Positions 1-5,473 of a stretch of DNA of 6,690 bases are shown piece after piece. A program made the position numbers and the translations under genes. The DNA comes from Caulobacter sp. (lineage in GTDB: Bacteria > Pseudomonadota > Alphaproteobacteria > Caulobacterales > Caulobacteraceae), in assembly GCA_014378155.1 (NCBI GenBank), contig JACMOF010000033.1, positions 1 to 6,690 on the forward strand. The letters run 5' to 3'. Under the pieces are notes generated by a model. It was not told the DNA's origin and ran no database searches. It saw nothing but the letters and a program-made list of their open reading frames with translations. How positions within the stretch are numbered: the stretch's first letter is position 1; the number at the start of each line of letters is the position of its first letter.

Positions 1-440
1 AGGCGGCCGGCGTCGAGGCGATCGCCATCGACCAGCGCGAGTTTGCCAAGGATCGCGAGGCGCACGAACGCGCCATCAACGCCGTCTTGCGTGCGCGCGG
101 GATCCAGGTCGTGGCCCTGGCCGGCTACATGCGCATCCTGACCCCGTTCCTCGTGAACGCCTGGGAAGGCCGGATGCTCAACATCCACCCCTCCCTGCTG
201 CCGAAATATCCCGGCCTGGACACCCACGGCCGCGCCCTTCAGGCCGGCGAGGTCGAGGCCGGCTGCACGGTCCATCTGGTCACCGCCGGCGTCGACGAGG
301 GTCCCGTCCTGGGCCAGGCGCGCGTGTCGGTCCTGCCGGGCGACACCGACCACAGCCTGAGTGATCGCGTGCTGGAACAGGAGCACCAGCTCTATGCGGC
401 GGTCCTGGCGGCCTTCTGCCGGGATCTTGCCGGCGTCTAG
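1..440 (+). CDS. purN: Phosphoribosylglycinamide formyltransferase (GART), 5'-truncated
   Basis: Transfers a formyl group from 10-formyl-tetrahydrofolate to glycinamide ribonucleotide, the third step of cytosolic de novo purine synthesis. The reading frame is open from base 3, and 145 C-terminal residues are visible. The family signature NIHPSLLP starts at base 180. The catalytic Asn, His and Asp (codons at 180, 186 and 294, the last in VDEGP) have the same spacing as N106, H108 and D144 of E. coli PurN. By that alignment about 46 N-terminal residues lie off the left edge. The blocks LAGYMRIL, GDT and EHQLY also fit. A TTG at 87 opens a shorter frame but lies inside the conserved domain and is not the start. 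purM is the usual upstream neighbour but is not visible. The TAG stop overlaps the stop of the convergent kinase gene in one CTAG, and a short hairpin follows. Confidence 0.96.
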   Translation, partial: AAGVEAIAIDQREFAKDREAHERAINAVLRARGIQVVALAGYMRILTPFLVNAWEGRMLNIHPSLLPKYPGLDTHGRALQAGEVEAGCTVHLVTAGVDEGPVLGQARVSVLPGDTDHSLSDRVLEQEHQLYAAVLAAFCRDLAGV

Positions 441-1540
441 TCCCGTGATCGGGACGGGCTGGCGGAAGCCGTCGCGGTGGCCATCGCTGGCAAGGCGTCG
501 GCTCGGCTGAACACCATGGTGACGCGCATGCCGCCGTTGGGCGCGGCGTCAACCTCGACCCGAGCGTTCGCGTTCTGGCGCAAGGACTGAACGATCATGT
601 TGCTGAGCTTGCCAGGCCGGGGCCAGACATAGCCCGGCTCCAGGCCATCGCCGTCGTCGGAGACCACCACCCTGCATCCTTCGTGGTCCACGAGACTGTG
701 CAAGCTGATCGTGCCGCCGTCGCGGTTCTTGAAAGCGTGCTTCAGCGCGTTGGTCAGCAGTTCATTGACAACGAGGCCCGTCGGCATCGCGACGTTGATC
801 GAGACTGGCCAGGTGTCGACCTGGAGGTCCAGATGGATGCCTTCGACCGCGTGCGCCCGCATCACCGCCGAGGCGATCTCGCTGAGATACACCCCCAGAT
901 CGACGGTCTCCGCCAAACCTTCCTCTGACAGGGCGCGGTAGAGCAGGCCCAACGCTTCGACGCGGCCCGCGAGCCGGCTGAAGCGCTCATCCTGGGCGTC
1001 CTCGGGCGCATTGCGCGCCTCGATGCGGATCAGCGCCGTGATCATTTGCAGATTATTGGCTACCCGATGCTGCAGTTCGCGCAGCAAGACATCCTTGTCG
1101 AGTATGCGCTGTTCGATGGAATCGCGGCCGGTGGCGGCCACCAGCGCCAGCATGCGAAACACCGGGGCACCGGAGTCGTCCAGGATGATGTTCGACCAGG
1201 CGTCGACGGCCTGCCCGCCATCGCCGTGGGTGAACGAAAAGACGCCGATATAGTCCTGATCCTCGACCACAGCTCTACCGAGCGCGTCGTCGTCGTCCGA
1301 TTTCGCCGAGCGCCCCAGCAAGGCGCCCCAGGACTTGCCTTCAAGGTCCGCGCTCAAGTGGCTACTCAGCCGCTCGAACTCCAGATTCGCATAGACGATG
1401 CGTTCGACAGGGTGCAATTCGGAGACGGCGATCGCGATCGGCGCCTGATCCAGAAATTGCCGGAAGCCGTCACTCTCCAGCACGTTGGCGAGATCGGGCG
1501 TGTTGAGCAGATGATCCATCTGCTCGCTGTTTTCACTCAC
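437..1540 (-). CDS. Cytosolic PAS-HisKA_2 sensor histidine kinase
   Basis: A 367-residue sensor kinase that should autophosphorylate on His and pass the phosphate to a response regulator. No signal peptide or membrane segment is visible, so it should be soluble. Residues about 22-135 form a PAS-like domain (QAPIAIAVSE, IVYANLEFERLS) lacking the LOV flavin-binding cysteine motif. A dimerisation/phosphoacceptor helix follows with LRELQHRVANNLQ (His158), typical of HisKA_2 (related to the HWE group). The ATPase domain has an N-box (NELLTNALKHAF, from N259) and a G1 box (SDDGDG, 294-299). The G2 region reads PGKLSNMIVQSL instead of a clear GLG motif. The tail after about 350 is Ala/Ser-rich. I chose the GTG at 1540 because GGAG lies 9 bases upstream; the same frame has an earlier TTG at 1570 without a comparable site. 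No response regulator is adjacent, so its partner is unknown. It is transcribed apart from ndk, behind a terminator. Confidence 0.9.
   Translation of the reverse strand: MSENSEQMDHLLNTPDLANVLESDGFRQFLDQAPIAIAVSELHPVERIVYANLEFERLSSHLSADLEGKSWGALLGRSAKSDDDDALGRAVVEDQDYIGVFSFTHGDGGQAVDAWSNIILDDSGAPVFRMLALVAATGRDSIEQRILDKDVLLRELQHRVANNLQMITALIRIEARNAPEDAQDERFSRLAGRVEALGLLYRALSEEGLAETVDLGVYLSEIASAVMRAHAVEGIHLDLQVDTWPVSINVAMPTGLVVNELLTNALKHAFKNRDGGTISLHSLVDHEGCRVVVSDDGDGLEPGYVWPRPGKLSNMIVQSLRQNANARVEVDAAPNGGMRVTMVFSRADALPAMATATASASPSRSRD
440..455. other. Small hairpin at the purN/kinase convergent junction
   Basis: GTCCCG and CGGGAC form a perfect 6-bp stem around a TGAT loop. The hairpin begins at the last base of the purN stop codon and lies inside the final codons of the opposing kinase gene. 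There is no T-run on either side, so it is at best a weak, possibly factor-assisted, terminator for purN, or a 3'-end stabiliser. The symmetry is seen; the role is inferred. Confidence 0.4.
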
Positions 1541-1628
1541 GTGTCTACTCTCCGCCTTCACGCTTCCCAAACGCCGCGGGAGAGCGAGAGGCGGCTTTTA
1601 TACGCGACCGCGTGTGTGCGCGCATACG
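1541..1628 (-). promoter_or_regulatory. Kinase upstream region with weak -10-like box
   Basis: This gap must carry the kinase promoter, because the ndk terminator lies just upstream of it. The only -10-like match on the minus strand is TATAAA (plus-strand 1597-1602), without a recognisable -35 at normal spacing. A GGAG Shine-Dalgarno precedes the GTG start. Bases 1609-1628 are 20 bases of strict purine-pyrimidine alternation, a composition that can favour Z-form DNA. The promoter assignment is weak; an alternative sigma factor is possible. Confidence 0.25.
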
Positions 1629-1660
1629 AAAAGCGGCGCGACCATAGGCCGCGCCGCTTT
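1629..1660 (-). terminator. Intrinsic terminator downstream of ndk
   Basis: A perfect 11-bp GC-rich stem (arms 1630-1640 and 1650-1660) encloses a 9-base loop. Read on the minus strand, the stem ends in TTTT (plus-strand 1629-1632 is AAAA). It begins about 44 bases after the ndk stop codon, the right place and orientation to end ndk transcription before the kinase gene. On the plus strand there are only three Ts, so termination there would be weaker. Confidence 0.85.
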
Positions 1661-1703
1661 CCAGTATCGCTTGGACCGGCGAACCTCGCCGAGGCTGAAA
1701 GCC

Positions 1704-2123
1704 TTAGCCGACGATGTCTTCGTCCTTGAAGAACTGGGCAATCTCGATCGCCGCGTTCTCCTGGCTGTCCGAACCGTGGACCGAGTTTTCGCCGATCGAC
1801 AGGGCGAACAGCTTGCGGATCGTGCCTTCGTCGGCATTGTCCGGGTTGGTGGCGCCCATCACTTCGCGGTACTTCAGGACGGCGTTTTCGCCTTCCAGCA
1901 CCTGGACGACGACCGGCTCGGCGGTCATCTGCTCGACCAGTTCGCCGTAGAACGGGCGCTCGGCGTGGACTTCATAAAACGTCTTGGCTTGAGCGTCGGT
2001 CAGCTTGACGCGGCGCTGGGCCACGATGCGCAGACCGGCCTCTTCGATGACGGCGTTGATCTTGCCCGTCAGGTTGCGACGCGTGGCGTCAGGCTTGATG
2101 ATCGAGAAGGTGCGTTCGGTCAT
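1704..2123 (-). CDS. ndk: Nucleoside diphosphate kinase
   Basis: Cytosolic enzyme that moves the gamma-phosphate of ATP onto nucleoside diphosphates through a phosphohistidine intermediate, keeping NTP and dNTP pools balanced. At 139 residues it has normal family length. It begins TFSIIKPDA (the nucleotide-binding Lys is K10), and the active-site signature NSVHGSDS places the catalytic histidine at H116. [10 protein letters not shown] and MGATNP are also conserved blocks. The ATG start gives the standard N-terminus, though the Shine-Dalgarno upstream is poor. The gene appears monocistronic, with its own sigma-70-type promoter at 2171-2200 and an intrinsic terminator at 1629-1660. It is divergent from the ABC-F gene. 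Nothing is odd in the protein. Confidence 0.98.
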   Translation of the reverse strand: MTERTFSIIKPDATRRNLTGKINAVIEEAGLRIVAQRRVKLTDAQAKTFYEVHAERPFYGELVEQMTAEPVVVQVLEGENAVLKYREVMGATNPDNADEGTIRKLFALSIGENSVHGSDSQENAAIEIAQFFKDEDIVG

Positions 2124-2149
2124 GGTCCGAATTATCTCACAGAGAAAGT

Positions 2150-2178
2150 TTGTCGATTGGGAGGTTGCGGGCTTATAG
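2150..2178 (+). promoter_or_regulatory. Candidate ABC-F promoter sharing the ndk -10 region
   Basis: TTGTCG (2150-2155) and TTATAG (2173-2178) lie 17 bases apart, the classic sigma-70 spacing. The -10 sits on the same near-palindromic GCTTATAGC that serves ndk on the other strand. The -35 matches well and the -10 only moderately. The implied leader is about 40 bases, ending at the ATG at 2224. Other plus-strand promoters in this gap are possible. Confidence 0.4.
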
Positions 2179-2200
2179 CCGGGCGCTCCCTCCCCGCCAA
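2171..2200 (-). promoter_or_regulatory. ndk promoter, Caulobacter housekeeping-sigma type
   Basis: Read on the minus strand, TTGGCGG (plus 2194-2200) and GCTATAAG (within plus 2171-2179) are separated by exactly 14 bases. This closely fits the published Caulobacter sigma-73 pattern TTGaCgS-N10-14-GCTANAWC: one mismatch in each element. The predicted transcript start near 2165 gives an ndk leader of about 40 bases. The match is seen in the sequence; activity is inferred. Confidence 0.65.
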
Positions 2201-2223
2201 CCCGCCGCGTACCTTCAAATCAT

Positions 2224-4101
2224 ATGCTCCAGATCAAAGACCTGACCTTCATCGCCTGGGGTCGGAAGTTCTTCGACCACGCCAGCGTGAGTCTGCCCCC
2301 CGGCGCCAAGGTTGGCCTGATCGGGCGCAACGGCGTGGGCAAGTCCACGCTGTTCAAGCTGATCCTCGGCCAGCTGCAGGCCAGCGAGGACGAGATCAGC
2401 CTGCCCAAGAGCGCGCGGATCGGCTCGGTCGACCAGGAGCACCCGGCCACCCCCTTCACCCTGCTGGAGACCGTGCTGGAGGCCGACGAGGAGCGCCACA
2501 AGCTGTTGACCAGCCTGGACACCGCCGAACCCGAGGACATGGGCGAGATCTGGGCCCGGTTGATTGAGATCGACGCCGACGCCGCGCCCGCCAAGGCTTC
2601 GGAAATCCTGGTAGGCCTGGGCTTTTCCCAAGAAGACCTGGCCCGGCCGATGGCCGAGTTCTCCGGCGGCTGGCGCATGCGCGTGGCCCTGGCCGCGGCG
2701 CTGTTCGCCGAGCCCGACATGCTGCTGCTGGATGAGCCGACCAACTATCTCGACCTGGAAGGCGCGCTGTGGCTTGAAGCCAGGCTCCAGAAGTACCCGC
2801 ATACCGCCCTGATCGTCAGCCACGACCGCGAGCTGCTCAACAACAGCTGCACCCACATGCTGCACCTGGCCGGCGGCAAGCTGGAGCTCTACACCGGCGG
2901 CTACGACGACTTCGAGGGACGCCGCGCCGGGAAGGCCCGCCTGCAGTTGGCGGCCAAGGCCAAGCAGGACGCCGAGCGCGCCCACCTGCAAGCCTTCGCC
3001 GACCGCATCAAAGCCAAGGCCTCCAAGGCTGCCCAGGCGCAGTCTCGCATGAAGCGCCTGGCCAAGATGCAGCCGGTGGCCACCACGATCGAGGAGCGCG
3101 TCGCGCCCTTCACCCTGCCCTCGCCGCCCCGCCCTCTGGCCCCGCCGCTGATCCGGCTGGAACATGCCTATGTCGGCTACGAGGCCGAGCGTCCGATCCT
3201 CAAGAACCTCAACCTGCGCATGGATCTGGACGACCGGATCGGCCTGCTGGGCGTCAATGGCGCGGGCAAGTCGACCTTCGCCAAGATGATCGCCGGGGCG
3301 CTGAAGATTCAGTCGGGCGAACTTCACCGCGACCGCAAGATGAAGGTCGGCTGGTTCCACCAGCACCAGATCGAGGCGATGGACCCCGACGACACCCCGC
3401 TGGAGATCATCCGCCGGGCGTTGCCGGACGCCTCGGAAAGCTCGCGCCGCTCGAAACTGGCCCAGTTTGGCCTCGGCTTCGAGAAGCAGGAGACCACGGT
3501 GGCCAACCTGTCGGGCGGCGAGCGGGCCCGGCTGCTCCTCAACATGGTGGCGATGGACGCGCCGCACATGCTGATCCTCGATGAACCGACCAACCACCTG
3601 GACATCGACAGCCGCCGCGCCCTGCTGGACGCCTTGAACGACTACGAGGGCGCGGTGATCCTGATCACCCACGACCGATCCTTGATGGAGCTGGTCGCCG
3701 ACCGCCTGTGGCTGGCCGCCGATGGCACCGTGAAGCCCTTCGACGGCGACATGGACGAATACGCCAAGTTCGTGCTCGACCGCGCCAAGCAGTCGGTGAA
3801 GCCCAGCCAAGTGGCCCGCGAGGAGGCCAAGGCTGCGCCCGCCGCCGCCGCGACGCCCGCCAAGAAGACCGTCGCCATCGAACCGCTGAAGCGCAAGATT
3901 GAAGCCGCCGAACAGGTCGTCACCCGTACCACGCGCCAGCTCGGCGAGCTCGAGGCGCAACTGGCCGACCCACAACTCTACAAGAACCCGGCCAAGGTCG
4001 CCGAGCTCACCAAGCGGCTGGATGCGGCGAAGACCAAGCTGACGGACGCCGAGGCGACCTGGATGGGCCTGGCCGAAGAACTGGCCGAGGCGCAGGGCTA
4101 G
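2224..4101 (+). CDS. ABC-F family ATPase, YheS-like
   Basis: A soluble protein with two tandem ATPase domains and no membrane segments, so not a transporter. ABC-F proteins bind the ribosomal E site and help rescue or tune stalled translation. Domain 1 has Walker A GRNGVGKST (34-42), the degenerate signature FSGGWRMR (146-153), Walker B with LLLDEPTNYLD (catalytic E171) and switch H200. The interdomain linker (about 230-300) contains AKASKAAQAQSRMK, like the tRNA-facing linker of YheS. Domain 2 has GVNGAGKST (343-351), LSGGERARL (429-437), ILDEPTNHLD (E454) and H483. After KPFDGDMDEYAKF comes an Ala/Lys-rich spacer and a predicted coiled coil (about 553-623). The length of 625 compares with about 637 for E. 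coli YheS, and FSGGWRMR and the linker favour YheS over Uup or EttA. Both catalytic glutamates are intact. There is no Shine-Dalgarno before the ATG; the start is set by the family N-terminus MLQIKDL. Confidence 0.95.
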   Translation: MLQIKDLTFIAWGRKFFDHASVSLPPGAKVGLIGRNGVGKSTLFKLILGQLQASEDEISLPKSARIGSVDQEHPATPFTLLETVLEADEERHKLLTSLDTAEPEDMGEIWARLIEIDADAAPAKASEILVGLGFSQEDLARPMAEFSGGWRMRVALAAALFAEPDMLLLDEPTNYLDLEGALWLEARLQKYPHTALIVSHDRELLNNSCTHMLHLAGGKLELYTGGYDDFEGRRAGKARLQLAAKAKQDAERAHLQAFADRIKAKASKAAQAQSRMKRLAKMQPVATTIEERVAPFTLPSPPRPLAPPLIRLEHAYVGYEAERPILKNLNLRMDLDDRIGLLGVNGAGKSTFAKMIAGALKIQSGELHRDRKMKVGWFHQHQIEAMDPDDTPLEIIRRALPDASESSRRSKLAQFGLGFEKQETTVANLSGGERARLLLNMVAMDAPHMLILDEPTNHLDIDSRRALLDALNDYEGAVILITHDRSLMELVADRLWLAADGTVKPFDGDMDEYAKFVLDRAKQSVKPSQVAREEAKAAPAAAATPAKKTVAIEPLKRKIEAAEQVVTRTTRQLGELEAQLADPQLYKNPAKVAELTKRLDAAKTKLTDAEATWMGLAEELAEAQG

Positions 4102-4117
4102 GGCGATAGAAGAAAGA

Positions 4118-4143
4118 AACCCTCTCCCAGAGGGGAGAGGGTT
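4118..4143. terminator. Hairpin downstream of the ABC-F gene
   Basis: A perfect 11-bp inverted repeat (arms 4118-4128 and 4133-4143) with an AGAG loop lies 16 bases after the ABC-F stop. On the plus strand no T-run follows. On the minus strand the stem runs into TCTTTCTTC, so its U-rich side faces the wrong way for the upstream gene. It may still protect the 3' end or aid termination. The CCCTCTCCC/GGGAGAGGG arms look like a dispersed intergenic palindrome, which cannot be confirmed from one copy. Confidence 0.55.
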
Positions 4144-4218
4144 CAACTCAATGTGGTAAACACCGTTAAACCACGTCCTTTAGGCCTTCTGTGACAGGAT
4201 GCCGCTACCCCTGTTCCC

Positions 4219-4635
4219 ATGAGCTCAGGACCCGCCTCCCGTAACCACATCGTCGCCAACCCCGAAGGCCTGTCGGCCGCGTCGGTGCTTCTGGCGTTCG
4301 GCGAATGGCTGGACCAGCGGCTGGCCGAGGCCATGCGGCTGGACATGGACCTGGCGTTCAGGGACCGGCCGTTCGATGTCGAGATCGGTCGCAAGCCAGC
4401 CCTGGTGGGTTGGGAGCACCGCTATCTGAGCGCCGGCGCCCCGGCGCCCAAGGGCAAGCAGTGGACCGTTTATCGCCTGCAGGATCAAACCGGCCGCCCT
4501 GCGACCCTGCCCCTCCACGCCTCGCAGCCCTCTGGCGACTATGCCGACACGGTCACGCCGCTGCTGGGCGAGCTGGGTTATCTGGGCGTGTTCGATGGCG
4601 AGCCGGCCTTGTTCCCGGGCGTCGGAACCCGTTAG
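4219..4635 (+). CDS. Hypothetical protein, 138 residues
   Basis: I do not recognise this family. The frame is uninterrupted and its third positions are strongly G/C, as expected for a real gene in this genome; the overlapping minus-strand frames look like shadows. The protein is soluble, with no signal peptide, membrane segment or cysteine. An N-terminal amphipathic, acidic part (residues about 18-50: LSAASVLLAFGEWLDQRL) is followed by a probable beta-rich part (GKQWTVYRLQ, about 78-90) and a Gly/Leu-rich end. No Shine-Dalgarno is visible before the ATG. A GCTA-containing -10-like patch at 4203-4210 lies so close to the start that a leaderless transcript is conceivable. The next gene starts 39 bases after this stop on the same strand, so the two may be co-transcribed. 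No function is proposed. Confidence 0.75.
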   Translation: MSSGPASRNHIVANPEGLSAASVLLAFGEWLDQRLAEAMRLDMDLAFRDRPFDVEIGRKPALVGWEHRYLSAGAPAPKGKQWTVYRLQDQTGRPATLPLHASQPSGDYADTVTPLLGELGYLGVFDGEPALFPGVGTR

Positions 4636-4674
4636 CGCGTCAAGGGCTTACGTCCGCACCGAACCTGGTCGATA

Positions 4675-5355
4675 ATGGCTGGACCGTTCGTGACGAGACG
4701 CTCCATGCCCGCTCAAGAATCCAGGTTGAAGGTCGGGGTCGATGTGCCTTGGGTGACCAGTTGGAGCGACGAGGAAGACCTGGGCGTTCGCCCCTGCCCC
4801 AGCATCGGCGGCCGCCTGGCCATTTGCCAGGCCGAGCGGCCCGGCCTGGGCCGACCGCAATATTCGATGAACCACTTTCGCCGCCAGCGCGAGACGGTCG
4901 CCAAGATGCTGTGCCCGATGTGTGGCCAGCCCACGGCGTCCGGCGACCGCTGGACCCAGATCGCCAAGCGGGTCCCTGCCGGCCTGCTGCGCGCCAAGGG
5001 TCTGGACGGGGCCTTGCCGGCCGCCCTGCCCAACGATCAGATCATGATCGACGCCGGCTCGATTGCCCCGCTGCACGACGCCTGCGTCAAGCGCTCGCTG
5101 GAGCACTGTCCTCACCTGCGCGCTCATCCCGGCGTTGAAGTCATGGCCTGGCCAGAGCGCTGGATGGTGGCGCCGCTGATGGTTCAGGCCACGGCGCCGC
5201 CCGCGCCGCTGGCCGTGCTAGCCGCGCCCCGCGCTCCGCCACCGCCGATGGCGGTGGTCGGGTTCCTGCAGATTTTCGGCTTGACGGAAGAGCGCGACCC
5301 CCGTTGGCGGCGGGGGTTGGGGGGATTGGACGTCGCCGCCGCCCATCATCACTAG
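4675..5355 (+). CDS. Hypothetical protein with Cys/His putative zinc site
   Basis: A 226-residue protein of unknown function, with no signal peptide or membrane segment. The core carries LCPMCGQPT (C80, C83) and, about 50 residues on, PLHDACVKRSLEHCPHL (H134, C137, H144, C145, H147). Together these could form a zinc-binding knuckle or treble-clef. From memory, similar CxxCG...HxxC...CPxL layouts occur in unnamed Cys-rich proteins of phages and actinobacteria; that link is tentative. The N-terminal part contains VDVPWVTSWSDEE and a further C41/C51 pair. Residues about 173-193 are Ala/Pro-rich, and the protein ends in HHH. The ATG at 4675 gives the longest frame, but ATG 4705 is an equally good start; neither has a clear Shine-Dalgarno. 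It lies 39 bases downstream of another unassigned gene and ends just before the repeat at 5366. A 7-bp GC hairpin (5297-5317) lies inside the 3' coding part. Confidence 0.75.
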   Translation: MAGPFVTRRSMPAQESRLKVGVDVPWVTSWSDEEDLGVRPCPSIGGRLAICQAERPGLGRPQYSMNHFRRQRETVAKMLCPMCGQPTASGDRWTQIAKRVPAGLLRAKGLDGALPAALPNDQIMIDAGSIAPLHDACVKRSLEHCPHLRAHPGVEVMAWPERWMVAPLMVQATAPPAPLAVLAAPRAPPPPMAVVGFLQIFGLTEERDPRWRRGLGGLDVAAAHHH

Positions 5356-5365
5356 ACGGCGCGGC

Positions 5366-5473
5366 CTAGAGCATTTTTCGAGCGAAGTGGTCCCGGTTCG
5401 CGTGAAGAAAAATGCGTCAAAACAAAAGATTAGAGCTCACGGCCTGACGCAGTCAGGTCGGGAAACGCTCTAG
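5366..5473. repeat. Alphaproteobacterial double-hairpin palindromic repeat
   Basis: The gap between two convergent genes is filled by a compact 108-bp element bounded by inverted CTAGAGC (5366-5372) and GCTCTAG (5467-5473). Hairpin 1 pairs GCATTTTTC (5371-5379) with GAAAAATGC (5407-5415), with an inner GCGAA/TTCGC stem. An A-rich joint (CAAAACAAAAGATTAGAGC) leads to hairpin 2, CCTGAC-GCA-GTCAGG (5443-5457), and to the closing GCTCTAG. TAGAGC recurs at 5431-5436, so hairpin 2 has its own pair of outer arms. I recall very similar sequences scattered between genes in Caulobacter, rhizobia and Methylobacterium; no search was possible. It encodes no protein and would be REP-like, perhaps moved in trans. 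The hairpins and T-rich flanks could end both converging transcripts. Confidence 0.8.

Noticed and set aside
437..1540. The kinase considered as a LOV photoreceptor, as in some Caulobacter HisKA_2 kinases
   Set aside because: The PAS region lacks the NCRFLQ-type motif with the flavin-binding cysteine.
1046..1729. A 227-residue plus-strand frame across the kinase 5' end and its upstream gap
   Set aside because: It runs antisense to a clear PAS/kinase domain and through the ndk terminator, with no domain signature. It is a shadow frame.
1614..2567. A 317-residue plus-strand frame spanning ndk antisense, the divergent promoter gap and the start of the ABC-F gene out of frame
   Set aside because: It crosses two well-supported genes in the wrong strand or frame, and its sequence has no family features.
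2224..4101. The tandem ATPase considered as an ABC transporter subunit
   Set aside because: There is no membrane domain in it or beside it. The paired ATPase domains, the YheS-like linker and DEPTNxLD motifs place it in the soluble ABC-F family.
2215..4146. A 643-residue open frame antisense to the whole ABC-F gene, longer than the gene itself
   Set aside because: The plus-strand protein has every ABC-F motif intact. In GC-rich genes with G/C-ending codons the opposite strand often stays open. The antisense product is low-complexity (Leu/Gly/Gln/His-rich), with no recognisable domain and no ribosome site.
4153..4174. GTGGT-N12-ACCAC inverted repeat upstream of the 138-residue gene, considered as an operator
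   Set aside because: The arms are only 5 bp and the centre is not symmetric; such a match is expected by chance.
4305..5138. A 277-residue plus-strand frame overlapping both unassigned genes
   Set aside because: Its composition (Arg/Pro/Gly-rich, low complexity) is that of an out-of-frame reading of GC-rich coding DNA. The two frames chosen instead have normal protein composition, and one has an ordered Cys/His motif.
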